Under the pieces are notes generated by a model. The model was not told where the DNA came from. It was given only the letters and a program-made list of their open reading frames with translations, and did no database searches. DNA of 23,453 nt from an uncultured Eubacteriales bacterium. Lineage in GTDB: Bacteria; Bacillota; Clostridia; Oscillospirales; Oscillospiraceae. Positions 1-6,465 of this stretch are shown one piece after another. The position numbers were made by a program, and so were the translations under genes. The DNA lies in the NCBI GenBank assembly GCA_900547405.1, contig URGL01000039.1, positions 1-23,453 of the forward strand, read 5' to 3'. Each line of letters opens with the position of its first letter. The stretch's first letter is position 1.

Positions 1-51
1 GGTATACACGATTTCCAATCGTGCGCGCTCGGCCAGCTACGCGACTTCTCC
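1..51 (-). tRNA. tRNA-Ser (GGA), 5' part, cut by window edge
   Basis: The minus strand reads a 5' acceptor arm GGAGAAG, D arm and anticodon arm identical to the complete tRNA-Ser at 1805-1896. The anticodon GGA lies at positions 16 to 14. The variable arm, T arm and 3' end lie beyond base 1. It has its own consensus promoter (96-124) and a leader closely similar to that of the second copy. It should read serine codons UCC and UCU. Confidence 0.93.
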
Positions 52-124
52 ATCTGCGCTTGCTCGCTTCTTGCTGTCTCACTGACAGCTTGGATATTAT
101 ACTACGGTGGAGAAGGTTTGTCAA
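52..124 (-). promoter_or_regulatory. tRNA-Ser promoter and 5' leader (left copy)
   Basis: A perfect consensus promoter is visible on the minus strand: TTGACA at 124-119, a 17-base spacer, and TATAAT at 101-96. Transcription should start near 89, giving a leader of about 38 bases. The leader opens with a hairpin whose arms are GCTGTC and GACAGC around the loop AGTGA, followed by a segment nearly identical to that before the second tRNA-Ser copy. RNase P would remove this leader. Confidence 0.85.
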
Positions 125-125
125 G

Positions 126-172
126 CAAAAAAATAGAATTGCTCCCCATTTCGCATGAAATAGGGAGCAATT
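126..172 (-). terminator. Rho-independent terminator of the sigma/anti-sigma operon
   Basis: A 10-bp stem pairs 137-146 with 163-172 (arm AATTGCTCCC) and extends past one mismatch into a second short stem around a GCAT loop. A run of T follows on the minus strand (133-127). It starts three bases past the anti-sigma stop and ends right before the -35 box of the left tRNA-Ser promoter, insulating the two units. Confidence 0.9.
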
Positions 173-174
173 GG

Positions 175-1125
175 TCAGTCGTCAAGCTCGGACTCACATC
201 GCAGGATATTGCCGGACACTGCGTCGATCTCATAGTCGTATTCCATACCATCGGCTTTGAACTCGACTTCGTAAATGAGGGACCCCTTCTCATCATCCAG
301 TTCTACATCGATGTCATAGGCCTCATGATCGCTTATGCCGGCGTGGTCCAGGGCGATGGACTTGGCTGCTGCCTGGCCAATGGGCATGGCAGGCGCTGCC
401 GCTTCGGCCAGCTCTTTCAGCTCATCAACAGAGAGAGCTGCCAGTTCGCCGAAATTCAGAGAGGGATTGCGGGAGAGAATTCGATTCACCAATGCTGCTT
501 TTCCGGTGGAAATGTGATTTTCCTTGGCCTGCTGCTCCAGTCCTGGGTCTTGGGAGACGGTTTGAGTCAGGACGGATGCCTTTGGCGCACTGGCCTGCAG
601 AATGCTGTCTACGGTGTTGGTCAGCTCTCGCTGGAGCTTTTCGGCCCGGGCGGTATCGCTGTCCTCCACGGAGATCATAATGGCTGAGGAAATGCTGCTG
701 AGATAACCCTTGCGCACCAGACTGCCTACGATGGCATTCACGGCTACATCGAGCTTAGCCCCCTTCAGGTCTCCTCCGCCATCCATATCTGCCAGGATCG
801 CCTGGGCTTCTTCGTTGAGGGGGGTACACGCAAGCACTTTTTCACTGCGGTTCAGCGTCAATTCAATGCTCGGATTCACATCCAGGGACACAACGGAGGC
901 AACCGCGTTTGCCTGCAGATATAGGCCGCTGCCGCCCCCCAGCAGCGCTGCCGCCAGGCATGCGGCTACCAATGTTCTCCGGATTTTTGCAGGGGTTTTC
1001 TTTGCTGTCATGGGAAATACCGTTCCTTTCCGCTCTTCACAGCGGGAGAGCACGCCCTGCAGATCGTTGGGGGCTGTTTTTTTCAGCGCCTCTGCCAGAT
1101 CCTGTTCCATTTGTTTGCTGGTCAT
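175..1125 (-). CDS. Membrane anti-sigma factor with RsgI-like Asn-Pro segment and PepSY-like C-terminus
   Basis: A 316-residue protein, probably the anti-sigma factor for the ECF sigma gene that overlaps its start by 4 bases (ATGA). Seen: a short cytoplasmic N-terminus (about 1-49) that would hold the sigma factor, one membrane helix (about 51-70), then SLDVNPSIEL with Asn84-Pro85 just outside the membrane. This resembles the juxtamembrane domain of RsgI-type anti-sigma factors, in which the Asn-Pro bond is known to self-cleave. A helical middle region follows, then a C-terminal stretch (about 250-312) ending in DYEIDAVSGNIL that looks like a PepSY domain. The start is supported by AGGAG 10 bases upstream. 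The function as anti-sigma is inferred from context and architecture. No classic zinc HxxxCxxC anti-sigma motif is visible. Confidence 0.78.
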   Translation of the reverse strand: MTSKQMEQDLAEALKKTAPNDLQGVLSRCEERKGTVFPMTAKKTPAKIRRTLVAACLAAALLGGGSGLYLQANAVASVVSLDVNPSIELTLNRSEKVLACTPLNEEAQAILADMDGGGDLKGAKLDVAVNAIVGSLVRKGYLSSISSAIMISVEDSDTARAEKLQRELTNTVDSILQASAPKASVLTQTVSQDPGLEQQAKENHISTGKAALVNRILSRNPSLNFGELAALSVDELKELAEAAAPAMPIGQAAAKSIALDHAGISDHEAYDIDVELDDEKGSLIYEVEFKADGMEYDYEIDAVSGNILRCESELDD

Positions 1126-1685
1126 ACGGCGTCATCTCCTTCTAAAGAGCTTCGCATTTTTTTTAGAGATCTGTGATATTTTGACAGGACGGTAGAAAGC
1201 GGCAGCTTCAGAAGCAATGCAATTTCCCGATGCTTCAAACCGGAGGTGTGGAGCAGAACGATCCGCCGTTCTTCCTCCCCCAGGGACCCAAGAGCTTGCT
1301 GTAAAAGCATCCGTTCATCATGCGTCAGCCCCCAGGGGATTGCAGGGAGGGCATCCCACGCTTCGCTGTCAAGGGATGTCTGACGCTCCTGCTGCCGCAG
1401 ACGCATCAGGCATAGATTGCGGCATACGGTCAACAGCCATCCCATGGCTGAGCCAACGGGGCGGTATTGCCCGGCATGGTTCCACACATGCACGTAAACG
1501 TCCTGGGTCAGGTCCTGAGCATCATGGAAATTTTTCAGGTACGATAGGGCAAGACCGTACACTGCCGTCTGGGTGTGACGGTACAGCTCTGCAAGGGCAT
1601 CCCGCTCACCGGCGGCAATATCCAGAAGCAGCCGCTTCAGTTCCTCAGCCGGAAGGTGTTCGGTTATCGTGGGCCCGCTGCGCAT
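1122..1685 (-). CDS. ECF-type RNA polymerase sigma factor
   Basis: A 187-residue sigma-70 family factor of the extracytoplasmic-function class. Region 2 spans about 20-98 with the signature DAQDLTQDVYVHVW (55-68), which binds core polymerase and the -10 element. Region 4 spans about 125-180 with a helix-turn-helix (LKHREIALLLKLPLSTVLSK), which binds the -35 element. The frame is open to 1709, but AGGAGG (1700-1695) sits 9 bases before the ATG at 1685, so that start is chosen. The stop overlaps the anti-sigma start by 4 bases, giving translational coupling. ECF factors usually drive their own operon, but no clear ECF promoter was recognised in 1686-1754. The target genes are unknown. Confidence 0.9.
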   Translation of the reverse strand: MRSGPTITEHLPAEELKRLLLDIAAGERDALAELYRHTQTAVYGLALSYLKNFHDAQDLTQDVYVHVWNHAGQYRPVGSAMGWLLTVCRNLCLMRLRQQERQTSLDSEAWDALPAIPWGLTHDERMLLQQALGSLGEEERRIVLLHTSGLKHREIALLLKLPLSTVLSKYHRSLKKMRSSLEGDDAV

Positions 1686-1754
1686 AGGCGTCTGCCTCCT
1701 GTCAACCATGTAATGCCTGGGAAGGTCATTTTATTGCATGGATTTTTCTTTTTA

Positions 1755-1798
1755 TAAAAAAGAATGGATGCGTCCGACTGTCTGTCAGACGCATCCAT
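1755..1798 (-). terminator. Terminator of tRNA-Ser (and possibly of the cysS operon)
   Basis: A perfect 11-bp stem (arm ATGGATGCGTC, 1764-1774 with 1788-1798) is followed on the minus strand by T-rich 1761-1755. It begins 7 bases after the tRNA CCA end. No other terminator was seen between the GNAT gene and the tRNA, so it may also end read-through transcripts of the long operon upstream. Confidence 0.92.
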
Positions 1799-1804
1799 TT
1801 CCTA

Positions 1805-1896
1805 TGGCGGAGAAGGAGGGATTTGAACCCTCGATACCCTTTTGGGGTATACACGATTTCCAATCGTGCGCGCTCGGCCAGCTACGCGACTTCTCC
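1805..1896 (-). tRNA. tRNA-Ser (GGA)
   Basis: A complete 92-base serine tRNA with encoded CCA. The 7-bp acceptor stem pairs GGAGAAG with CTTCTCC. The anticodon stem-loop has loop TTGGAAA with anticodon GGA at 1861-1859. A long class II variable arm (TACCC/GGGTA stem) typical of serine tRNAs is present, and the T arm carries GTTCAAAT. The discriminator base is G. The visible 51 bases of the copy at 1-51 are identical to it. Confidence 0.97.
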
Positions 1897-1969
1897 ATCT
1901 ACGCTTGCTCGCTTCTTACCGTCTCAAAGACAGCTTTGATATACTACTACATATTTCTGGAAAAGTCAA
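1897..1969 (-). promoter_or_regulatory. tRNA-Ser promoter and 5' leader (right copy)
   Basis: TTGACT (1969-1964), a 17-base spacer and TAGTAT (1946-1941) form a promoter. The -35 box and spacer lie inside the last codons of the GNAT gene, and the -10 starts right after its TAG stop. The leader matches that of the left copy, including a 5' hairpin, here with arms GCTGTC and GACGGT that still pair through two G-U wobbles. Confidence 0.8.
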
Positions 1970-2480
1970 GCTTTTTTTCAAAATCCAGCAAAAGAGTATA
2001 GGACCGGGAGTCCGCGGAGCCGTCCAGGTAGACGGCGGTGGTTTTATAGACCGCAAAGCCGCATTTTTTGTGGACCGCCAGAGAAGGGGAATTGTCCTTG
2101 CGGACATGAGAATAAACCCGGGGAATGCCCTGCCTGCCTATGACCTCCAACAGATGCTCCAATAGGCAGGAGGCGCAGCCCCGCCCCCGGAAGTCCGGGG
2201 CGGTTTCCAGGCCGGAGAGAAGCACTCCGTCCCGGTAGGGTTCGATCCGGGCGGCGCTGACCGGTTTTCCCCCAAGCTCCCACAGGGCATATAGGCTGCC
2301 CTGCCGGGGGAAGAAATCCAGTCGGATGTAAGAGAGGAAGTCCGATTCTGCCAGTGCTTCCTGCTGGGCTGCTGGCTCTTCGGGATATTGGAAGGCTCCG
2401 GAGGCCCGGAGACTGTCCCGGTAGATCGCTGGGAGGGCGGAGAAGGGAAAACCCTTTGGGGATGAGTAGAGGCGCAGCAT
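1947..2480 (-). CDS. GNAT family N-acetyltransferase
   Basis: A 177-residue protein with the acetyl-CoA-binding motif A of GNAT enzymes (ETAPDFRGRGCASCLLEHLL, signature RGRGCA at about 98-103) and a motif B-like segment ending HKKCGF (137-142). The substrate cannot be told from sequence. It is the last gene of the cysS operon: its ATG follows the tsaD stop by 3 bases with no strong ribosome site, so translation probably depends on coupling or re-initiation. Its 3' end overlaps the promoter of the downstream tRNA-Ser. It is distinct from the operon's other GNAT gene, rimI. Confidence 0.85.
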   Translation of the reverse strand: MLRLYSSPKGFPFSALPAIYRDSLRASGAFQYPEEPAAQQEALAESDFLSYIRLDFFPRQGSLYALWELGGKPVSAARIEPYRDGVLLSGLETAPDFRGRGCASCLLEHLLEVIGRQGIPRVYSHVRKDNSPSLAVHKKCGFAVYKTTAVYLDGSADSRSYTLLLDFEKKLDFSRNM

Positions 2481-2483
2481 GGC

Positions 2484-3500
2484 TTACAGGGCTTCCCCAA
2501 GAATGGACTTGGTGGCGAAGGCGTTCAGGTGCATATCGGCGGTGTTTCCGGCCAGATACTCGTAGTAGGCCTGGGCACCGATCATGGCGCCGTTGTCGCC
2601 GCAGAGCTTCAGGGGGGGCATATAGACGGTGGCTCCCAGATTTTCGGCAGCGGCCAGCACGTCCCGGCGGATCCGGGAGTTGGCGGCTACGCCTCCGGCA
2701 ATGGCGATTTTTTTGCAGCCGGTTTCCGTCAACGCCCGCTCCACCCGGGGCACCAGGGTGTCGGATACGGCGGCGGAGAAGCTGGCGCAGAGGCTGGGGA
2801 TATCCAGCTCCTCGCCTACTTGCTCGGCGTGGTGGATGAGGTTCAGGGCGGCGGTCTTCAGGCCGGAGAAGCTCATATTGTAGGGGTTTTCACCGGGCTT
2901 GCTCCGGGGCAGGGTGTATTTGTGTTCGTCTCCCAGCTGGGCCTGCTTGTCCAGGGCCGCGCCGCCGGGGTAGGGCATACCCAGAACTCTTGCTACCTTA
3001 TCGAAGCACTCTCCCGCGGCATCGTCCAGGGAGGTCCCCAGGATCTCCATATCCGTGTAGCCCTTCACGTTTACGATCATGGTGTGGCCGCCGGAGACCA
3101 CCAGGCACAGAAAGGGGGGCTCCAGGTCCGGATAGGCCAGATAGTTGGCGGCAATGTGCCCCCGGATGTGGTGGACGGGGATTAGAGGCTTGCCCAGGGC
3201 GTAGGCCGCCGCCTTGGCGAAGTTGACCCCCACCAGCACGGCACCGATGAGCCCCGGAGCATAGGTAACGGCTACAGCGTCCAGGTCGGCCCTGGTCAGG
3301 CCCGTGTTGGCAAGGGCCTGATCTGCCAGGCCATAGATGGCCTCAATGTGCTTCCGGGAGGCGATTTCCGGCACAACGCCGCCATAGAGCCGGTGCAGGT
3401 CCACCTGGGAGGCAATGCAGTCCGTTAAAACCTTCCGCCCGTCCTGGACGATGGCCACGGCGGTTTCGTCGCAGGAGGATTCTACCGCGAGAATATTCAT
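2484..3500 (-). CDS. tsaD: tRNA N6-adenosine threonylcarbamoyltransferase TsaD
   Basis: A 338-residue enzyme that transfers the threonylcarbamoyl group from threonylcarbamoyl-AMP to A37 of ANN-decoding tRNAs (t6A), acting with TsaB and TsaE. Visible signatures are the N-terminal ILAVESSCDET, the metal-binding HIRGH (His111 and His115), the VSGGHT phosphate loop and the LCGDNGAMIG segment with the conserved Asp302. The frame opens further up with a GTG at 3509, but that lies too close to the ribosome site. AGGAG with 8-base spacing and the ATGA overlap with rimI support ATG at 3500. tsaB and tsaE, often in the same cluster, are not in this window. Confidence 0.97.
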   Translation of the reverse strand: MNILAVESSCDETAVAIVQDGRKVLTDCIASQVDLHRLYGGVVPEIASRKHIEAIYGLADQALANTGLTRADLDAVAVTYAPGLIGAVLVGVNFAKAAAYALGKPLIPVHHIRGHIAANYLAYPDLEPPFLCLVVSGGHTMIVNVKGYTDMEILGTSLDDAAGECFDKVARVLGMPYPGGAALDKQAQLGDEHKYTLPRSKPGENPYNMSFSGLKTAALNLIHHAEQVGEELDIPSLCASFSAAVSDTLVPRVERALTETGCKKIAIAGGVAANSRIRRDVLAAAENLGATVYMPPLKLCGDNGAMIGAQAYYEYLAGNTADMHLNAFATKSILGEAL

Positions 3501-3937
3501 AGGGTCCACTCCTTTCGAAGAATCAAAGCATCCTCTTTGGGATTTCGGTAATAGTTTTTCCGCAGCCCCACCTGGAGAAAGCCCAGGCTCTCATAGAGCT
3601 GCCTGGCAGGGCCATTGGAGGCCCGGACCTCCAGGGTCAGCTGCTTGCTGCCGCGCTCCCGGAGGGCGGAAACCAAAGCCTCGATCAAGGCCCTGGCAAC
3701 GCCCTGGCGGCGAGAAGCGGGGGAGACGGCTATATTCATCATGTCCGTCTCGTCCAGGCAGGTTTGGGAACCAACGTATCCCAGAAGGGTCTGCCCTTCC
3801 TGGGCTACCAGCCACAGGGACAGGGGATTGTGAAGCTCCGAAGCAATGCTCTTCTGGCTCCAGGGATCGGCAAAGCATTCCCGCTCCAGCAGGGCGATCT
3901 GGGGAACGTGATGCTCATTCATGGGTACAATGTTCAT
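3497..3937 (-). CDS. rimI: Ribosomal protein bS18 N-alpha-acetyltransferase RimI
   Basis: A 146-residue GNAT enzyme. Motif A is at 68-86 with the acetyl-CoA loop RRQGVA (76-81), the candidate catalytic Glu103 lies in TLEVRASN, and LYESLGF (114-120) carries the conserved Tyr. The length and the place directly before tsaD match RimI, which acetylates the N-terminus of ribosomal protein S18 in model bacteria. Its ATG overlaps the polA stop as ATGA and its stop overlaps the tsaD start in the same way. No strong ribosome site is present, consistent with coupled translation. Confidence 0.92.
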   Translation of the reverse strand: MNIVPMNEHHVPQIALLERECFADPWSQKSIASELHNPLSLWLVAQEGQTLLGYVGSQTCLDETDMMNIAVSPASRRQGVARALIEALVSALRERGSKQLTLEVRASNGPARQLYESLGFLQVGLRKNYYRNPKEDALILRKEWTL

Positions 3938-6465
3938 TTTGCGTCGTACCAGCTCTTTCCGTATTTTGCTTCGGCAGTGAGAGGCACCTTCAGGTGGGCC
4001 ACCTGCTCCATCTCCCGGCTGACCAAGGCGGCCACTTCCTCAGCCTGGTCCTCGGGGCACTCCACAATCAGCTCATCGTGGACCTGCAGCAGCAGCTCCG
4101 CCTGGGGATAGCGCTCGTTCAGGGCCTTCTCCACGCGGATCATGGCCAATTTGATGAGGTCCGCGGCGGTGCCCTGGATGGGGGTATTCAGGGCAATGCG
4201 CTCCGCACCCTGACGCAGGTTGAAGTTGGTGCTTTTCAGTTCCGGGATATACCGGCGGCGGCCAAACATGGTTTCGGTGTAGCCCTTTTCCCTGGCAGAG
4301 ACCACAATGTTCTTCATATAGTCCCGGACGCCGTGGTAGTTGCTCAGGTAGTTATCAATATAGGCCTTGGCCTCATACCGGCTGACGCCGATGTCTTCGG
4401 CCAGGGAGAACTCGGAAATGCCATAGACAATGCCGAAGTTGACGGCCTTGGCGTGGCGGCGCTGGAGGGGCGTGACGGCTTCAATGGGCACGCCGAAGAC
4501 CTGGCTGGCCGTGGCGGCGTGGATGTCGTGGCCGCTGCAGAAGGCCTCCTGCATAGCCCTGTCGTCTGCAATGTGGCTCAGGACCCGCAATTCGATCTGG
4601 CTGTAGTCCGCGTCCACAAGGACGCAGCCGGGCTTGGGGACGAACATTTTCCGGATCTCTGCGCCCAGGTCTGTTCGCACCGGGATATTCTGCAAATTCG
4701 GCTCTGTAGAGCTGAGCCGTCCGGTGGCGGTGACCAGATTCTGGAAGGTGGTGTGGATCCGACCGTCCGCCTTTACTTCCTTCATGAGGCCGTCGGCATA
4801 GGTGGATTTCAGCTTGGTCAGCATCCGGTAGTCCATAATGGCAGGGATAATGGGGTGCTTGTCCTTCAGCTTTTCCAGCACGTCGGCGTTGGTGGAGTAG
4901 CCGGTTTTGGTTTTCTTCCCGGCGGGGAGTCCCAGCTTGTCGAAGAGCAGCTCTCCCAGCTGCTTGGGGGAATTGATGTTGAAGGGTCCCCCGGAGAAGC
5001 CAAAAATCAGCGCCTCGCAGTCGGCGATCCGCCCGCTGAGCATTTCGCCGAAGGCCCGTAGCTGGGTTTCGTCGATGGCTATGCCCCGGCGCTCCATTTT
5101 GTAGAGCACTTCGCACAGGGGCAGCTCGATGGTTTTGTAGAGCTCTGTTTCCTGAACGGATTCCAGCTCCTGCCGCAGTACCGCCTCCAGGTTCCACATG
5201 GCCTGGGCACAGGCGGCGGCATCGGAGTCCTCTACGGTGATCCCGAGAAAGTTGGTGGCCAGCTTGGATACGGGATAATCCGACTGAGAGGGATTCAGAT
5301 CGTAGGCCGCCAGGGCAGTATCGAATTCCACCTGGTCCCAGTGGATGCCCAGATCCTCCAGATGGTGCAAAGTTGCCCGGGCATCGTGGAGGATCATGCC
5401 CTCGCAGTGGGGCAGGGCGACCATCTGGGCTTCCATAGGTGTCAGCTGGCAAAGGCCATCCGCCCAGGCAAAGGCCAGGGTGCCGTCGGGGGCCAGGTAG
5501 AAGGCACATTTTTTGAGTGTCTCCGGCAGTGTTTCCACCTTGGGCAGGGTTTGCAGGCTGACAACGGTTTCCGCGGCGGCAGGGGAGAGCTCCGTACCCC
5601 GCAGACCGTATTTGTCGATGAGCCGCACGAATTCCAGTTTCTGGAACAGGGCGTAGAGCTCCGGCTTGTTGTATTCCTTTTTCAGAGCGTCCTCCGGGGA
5701 GAAGACAATAGGAGCCTCCGGGATGATGGTGGCGAGGTCGTAGGATAGATAGGCACTTTCCTTGCCGGTCTCCAGCTTTTCACGGAGCTTGGGCCGGATA
5801 GAGGGGTCCTCCAGATGCTGGTAGACCCCATCCAGAGTCCCAAACTTATAGAGCAGTTCCTTGGCGGTTTTGGGGCCAACCCCGGCGACACCGGGGATAT
5901 TGTCCGAAGAGTCGCCCATCAGGGCCTTTAGATCAATGAGCCGCTTGGGCTCAAAGCCGTATTCCTCCCGAAACAGGTCCTCATTGTATAAGGTAGCAGC
6001 GGTGTTTCCGGGCTTGGAGATCACCAGCTTTACGTTGACGTGCTGGTCAATGAGCTGCAAGCTGTCCCGGTCTCCGGTGACGATGACGCATTGCCAGTCC
6101 TTTTCACCGCAGAGCTTCCCCACGGTGCCGATCACGTCGTCGGCCTCCCAGCCTTCCGCGGAATAAATGGGGATGTTCATGGCGGTGAGCACCTGCTTCA
6201 TAATGGGCATCTGGGCTGCCAGCTCATCGGGCATGCCGTGGCGGTTGGCCTTGTAGCCCTCATATTTCAGGTGCCGGAAGGTGGGGCCGTGGAGGTCGAA
6301 GGCCACGCATACCGCATCGGGCTGCTCCTCCTTCTCCATCCGCTCCAGAATGTTCAGAAATCCGTAGATGGCATTGGTATACAGCCCATCCCGGGTGGTC
6401 AGGGGCTTGACGCCGAAGAAGGCCCGGTTGATGACGCTGTTGCCGTCCAGAATCATTAGCTTCAT
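3934..6465 (-). CDS. polA: DNA polymerase I
   Basis: An 843-residue enzyme for primer removal and repair synthesis. The N-terminal 5'-3' exonuclease (about 1-290) keeps its acidic signatures: ILDGNS, GWEADDVIG (105-113), TGDRDSLQL (130-138) and MGDSSDNIPG (183-192). The central 3'-5' exonuclease-like domain (about 300-455) lacks the catalytic DxE motif, with CAFYLAPDG in its place, so proofreading is probably lost, as in Bacillus-type PolA. The polymerase domain has motif A DYSQIELR (620-627), motif B with Lys673 and Tyr681, and motif C VHDE (795-798). A GTG at 6477 opens the frame further, but GGAG and the ATGA overlap with cysS point to ATG at 6465. Confidence 0.97.
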   Translation of the reverse strand: MKLMILDGNSVINRAFFGVKPLTTRDGLYTNAIYGFLNILERMEKEEQPDAVCVAFDLHGPTFRHLKYEGYKANRHGMPDELAAQMPIMKQVLTAMNIPIYSAEGWEADDVIGTVGKLCGEKDWQCVIVTGDRDSLQLIDQHVNVKLVISKPGNTAATLYNEDLFREEYGFEPKRLIDLKALMGDSSDNIPGVAGVGPKTAKELLYKFGTLDGVYQHLEDPSIRPKLREKLETGKESAYLSYDLATIIPEAPIVFSPEDALKKEYNKPELYALFQKLEFVRLIDKYGLRGTELSPAAAETVVSLQTLPKVETLPETLKKCAFYLAPDGTLAFAWADGLCQLTPMEAQMVALPHCEGMILHDARATLHHLEDLGIHWDQVEFDTALAAYDLNPSQSDYPVSKLATNFLGITVEDSDAAACAQAMWNLEAVLRQELESVQETELYKTIELPLCEVLYKMERRGIAIDETQLRAFGEMLSGRIADCEALIFGFSGGPFNINSPKQLGELLFDKLGLPAGKKTKTGYSTNADVLEKLKDKHPIIPAIMDYRMLTKLKSTYADGLMKEVKADGRIHTTFQNLVTATGRLSSTEPNLQNIPVRTDLGAEIRKMFVPKPGCVLVDADYSQIELRVLSHIADDRAMQEAFCSGHDIHAATASQVFGVPIEAVTPLQRRHAKAVNFGIVYGISEFSLAEDIGVSRYEAKAYIDNYLSNYHGVRDYMKNIVVSAREKGYTETMFGRRRYIPELKSTNFNLRQGAERIALNTPIQGTAADLIKLAMIRVEKALNERYPQAELLLQVHDELIVECPEDQAEEVAALVSREMEQVAHLKVPLTAEAKYGKSWYDAK

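Noticed and set aside
1686..1754. An autoregulated ECF promoter ahead of the sigma gene
   Set aside because: A TTGACA occurs at about 1697-1702 but overlaps the ribosome site and has no usable -10 before the start. No convincing ECF -35/-10 pair was recognised.
1..1896. Integrative element with tRNA attachment sites
   Set aside because: The two tRNA-Ser copies could suggest att sites, but no integrase, excisionase or transfer gene lies between them, and the repeated part includes promoter and leader rather than just a tRNA 3' end.
3415..5061. A 548-residue plus-strand frame antisense to tsaD, rimI and polA
   Set aside because: It spans three confidently identified genes on the other strand and has no domain pattern.
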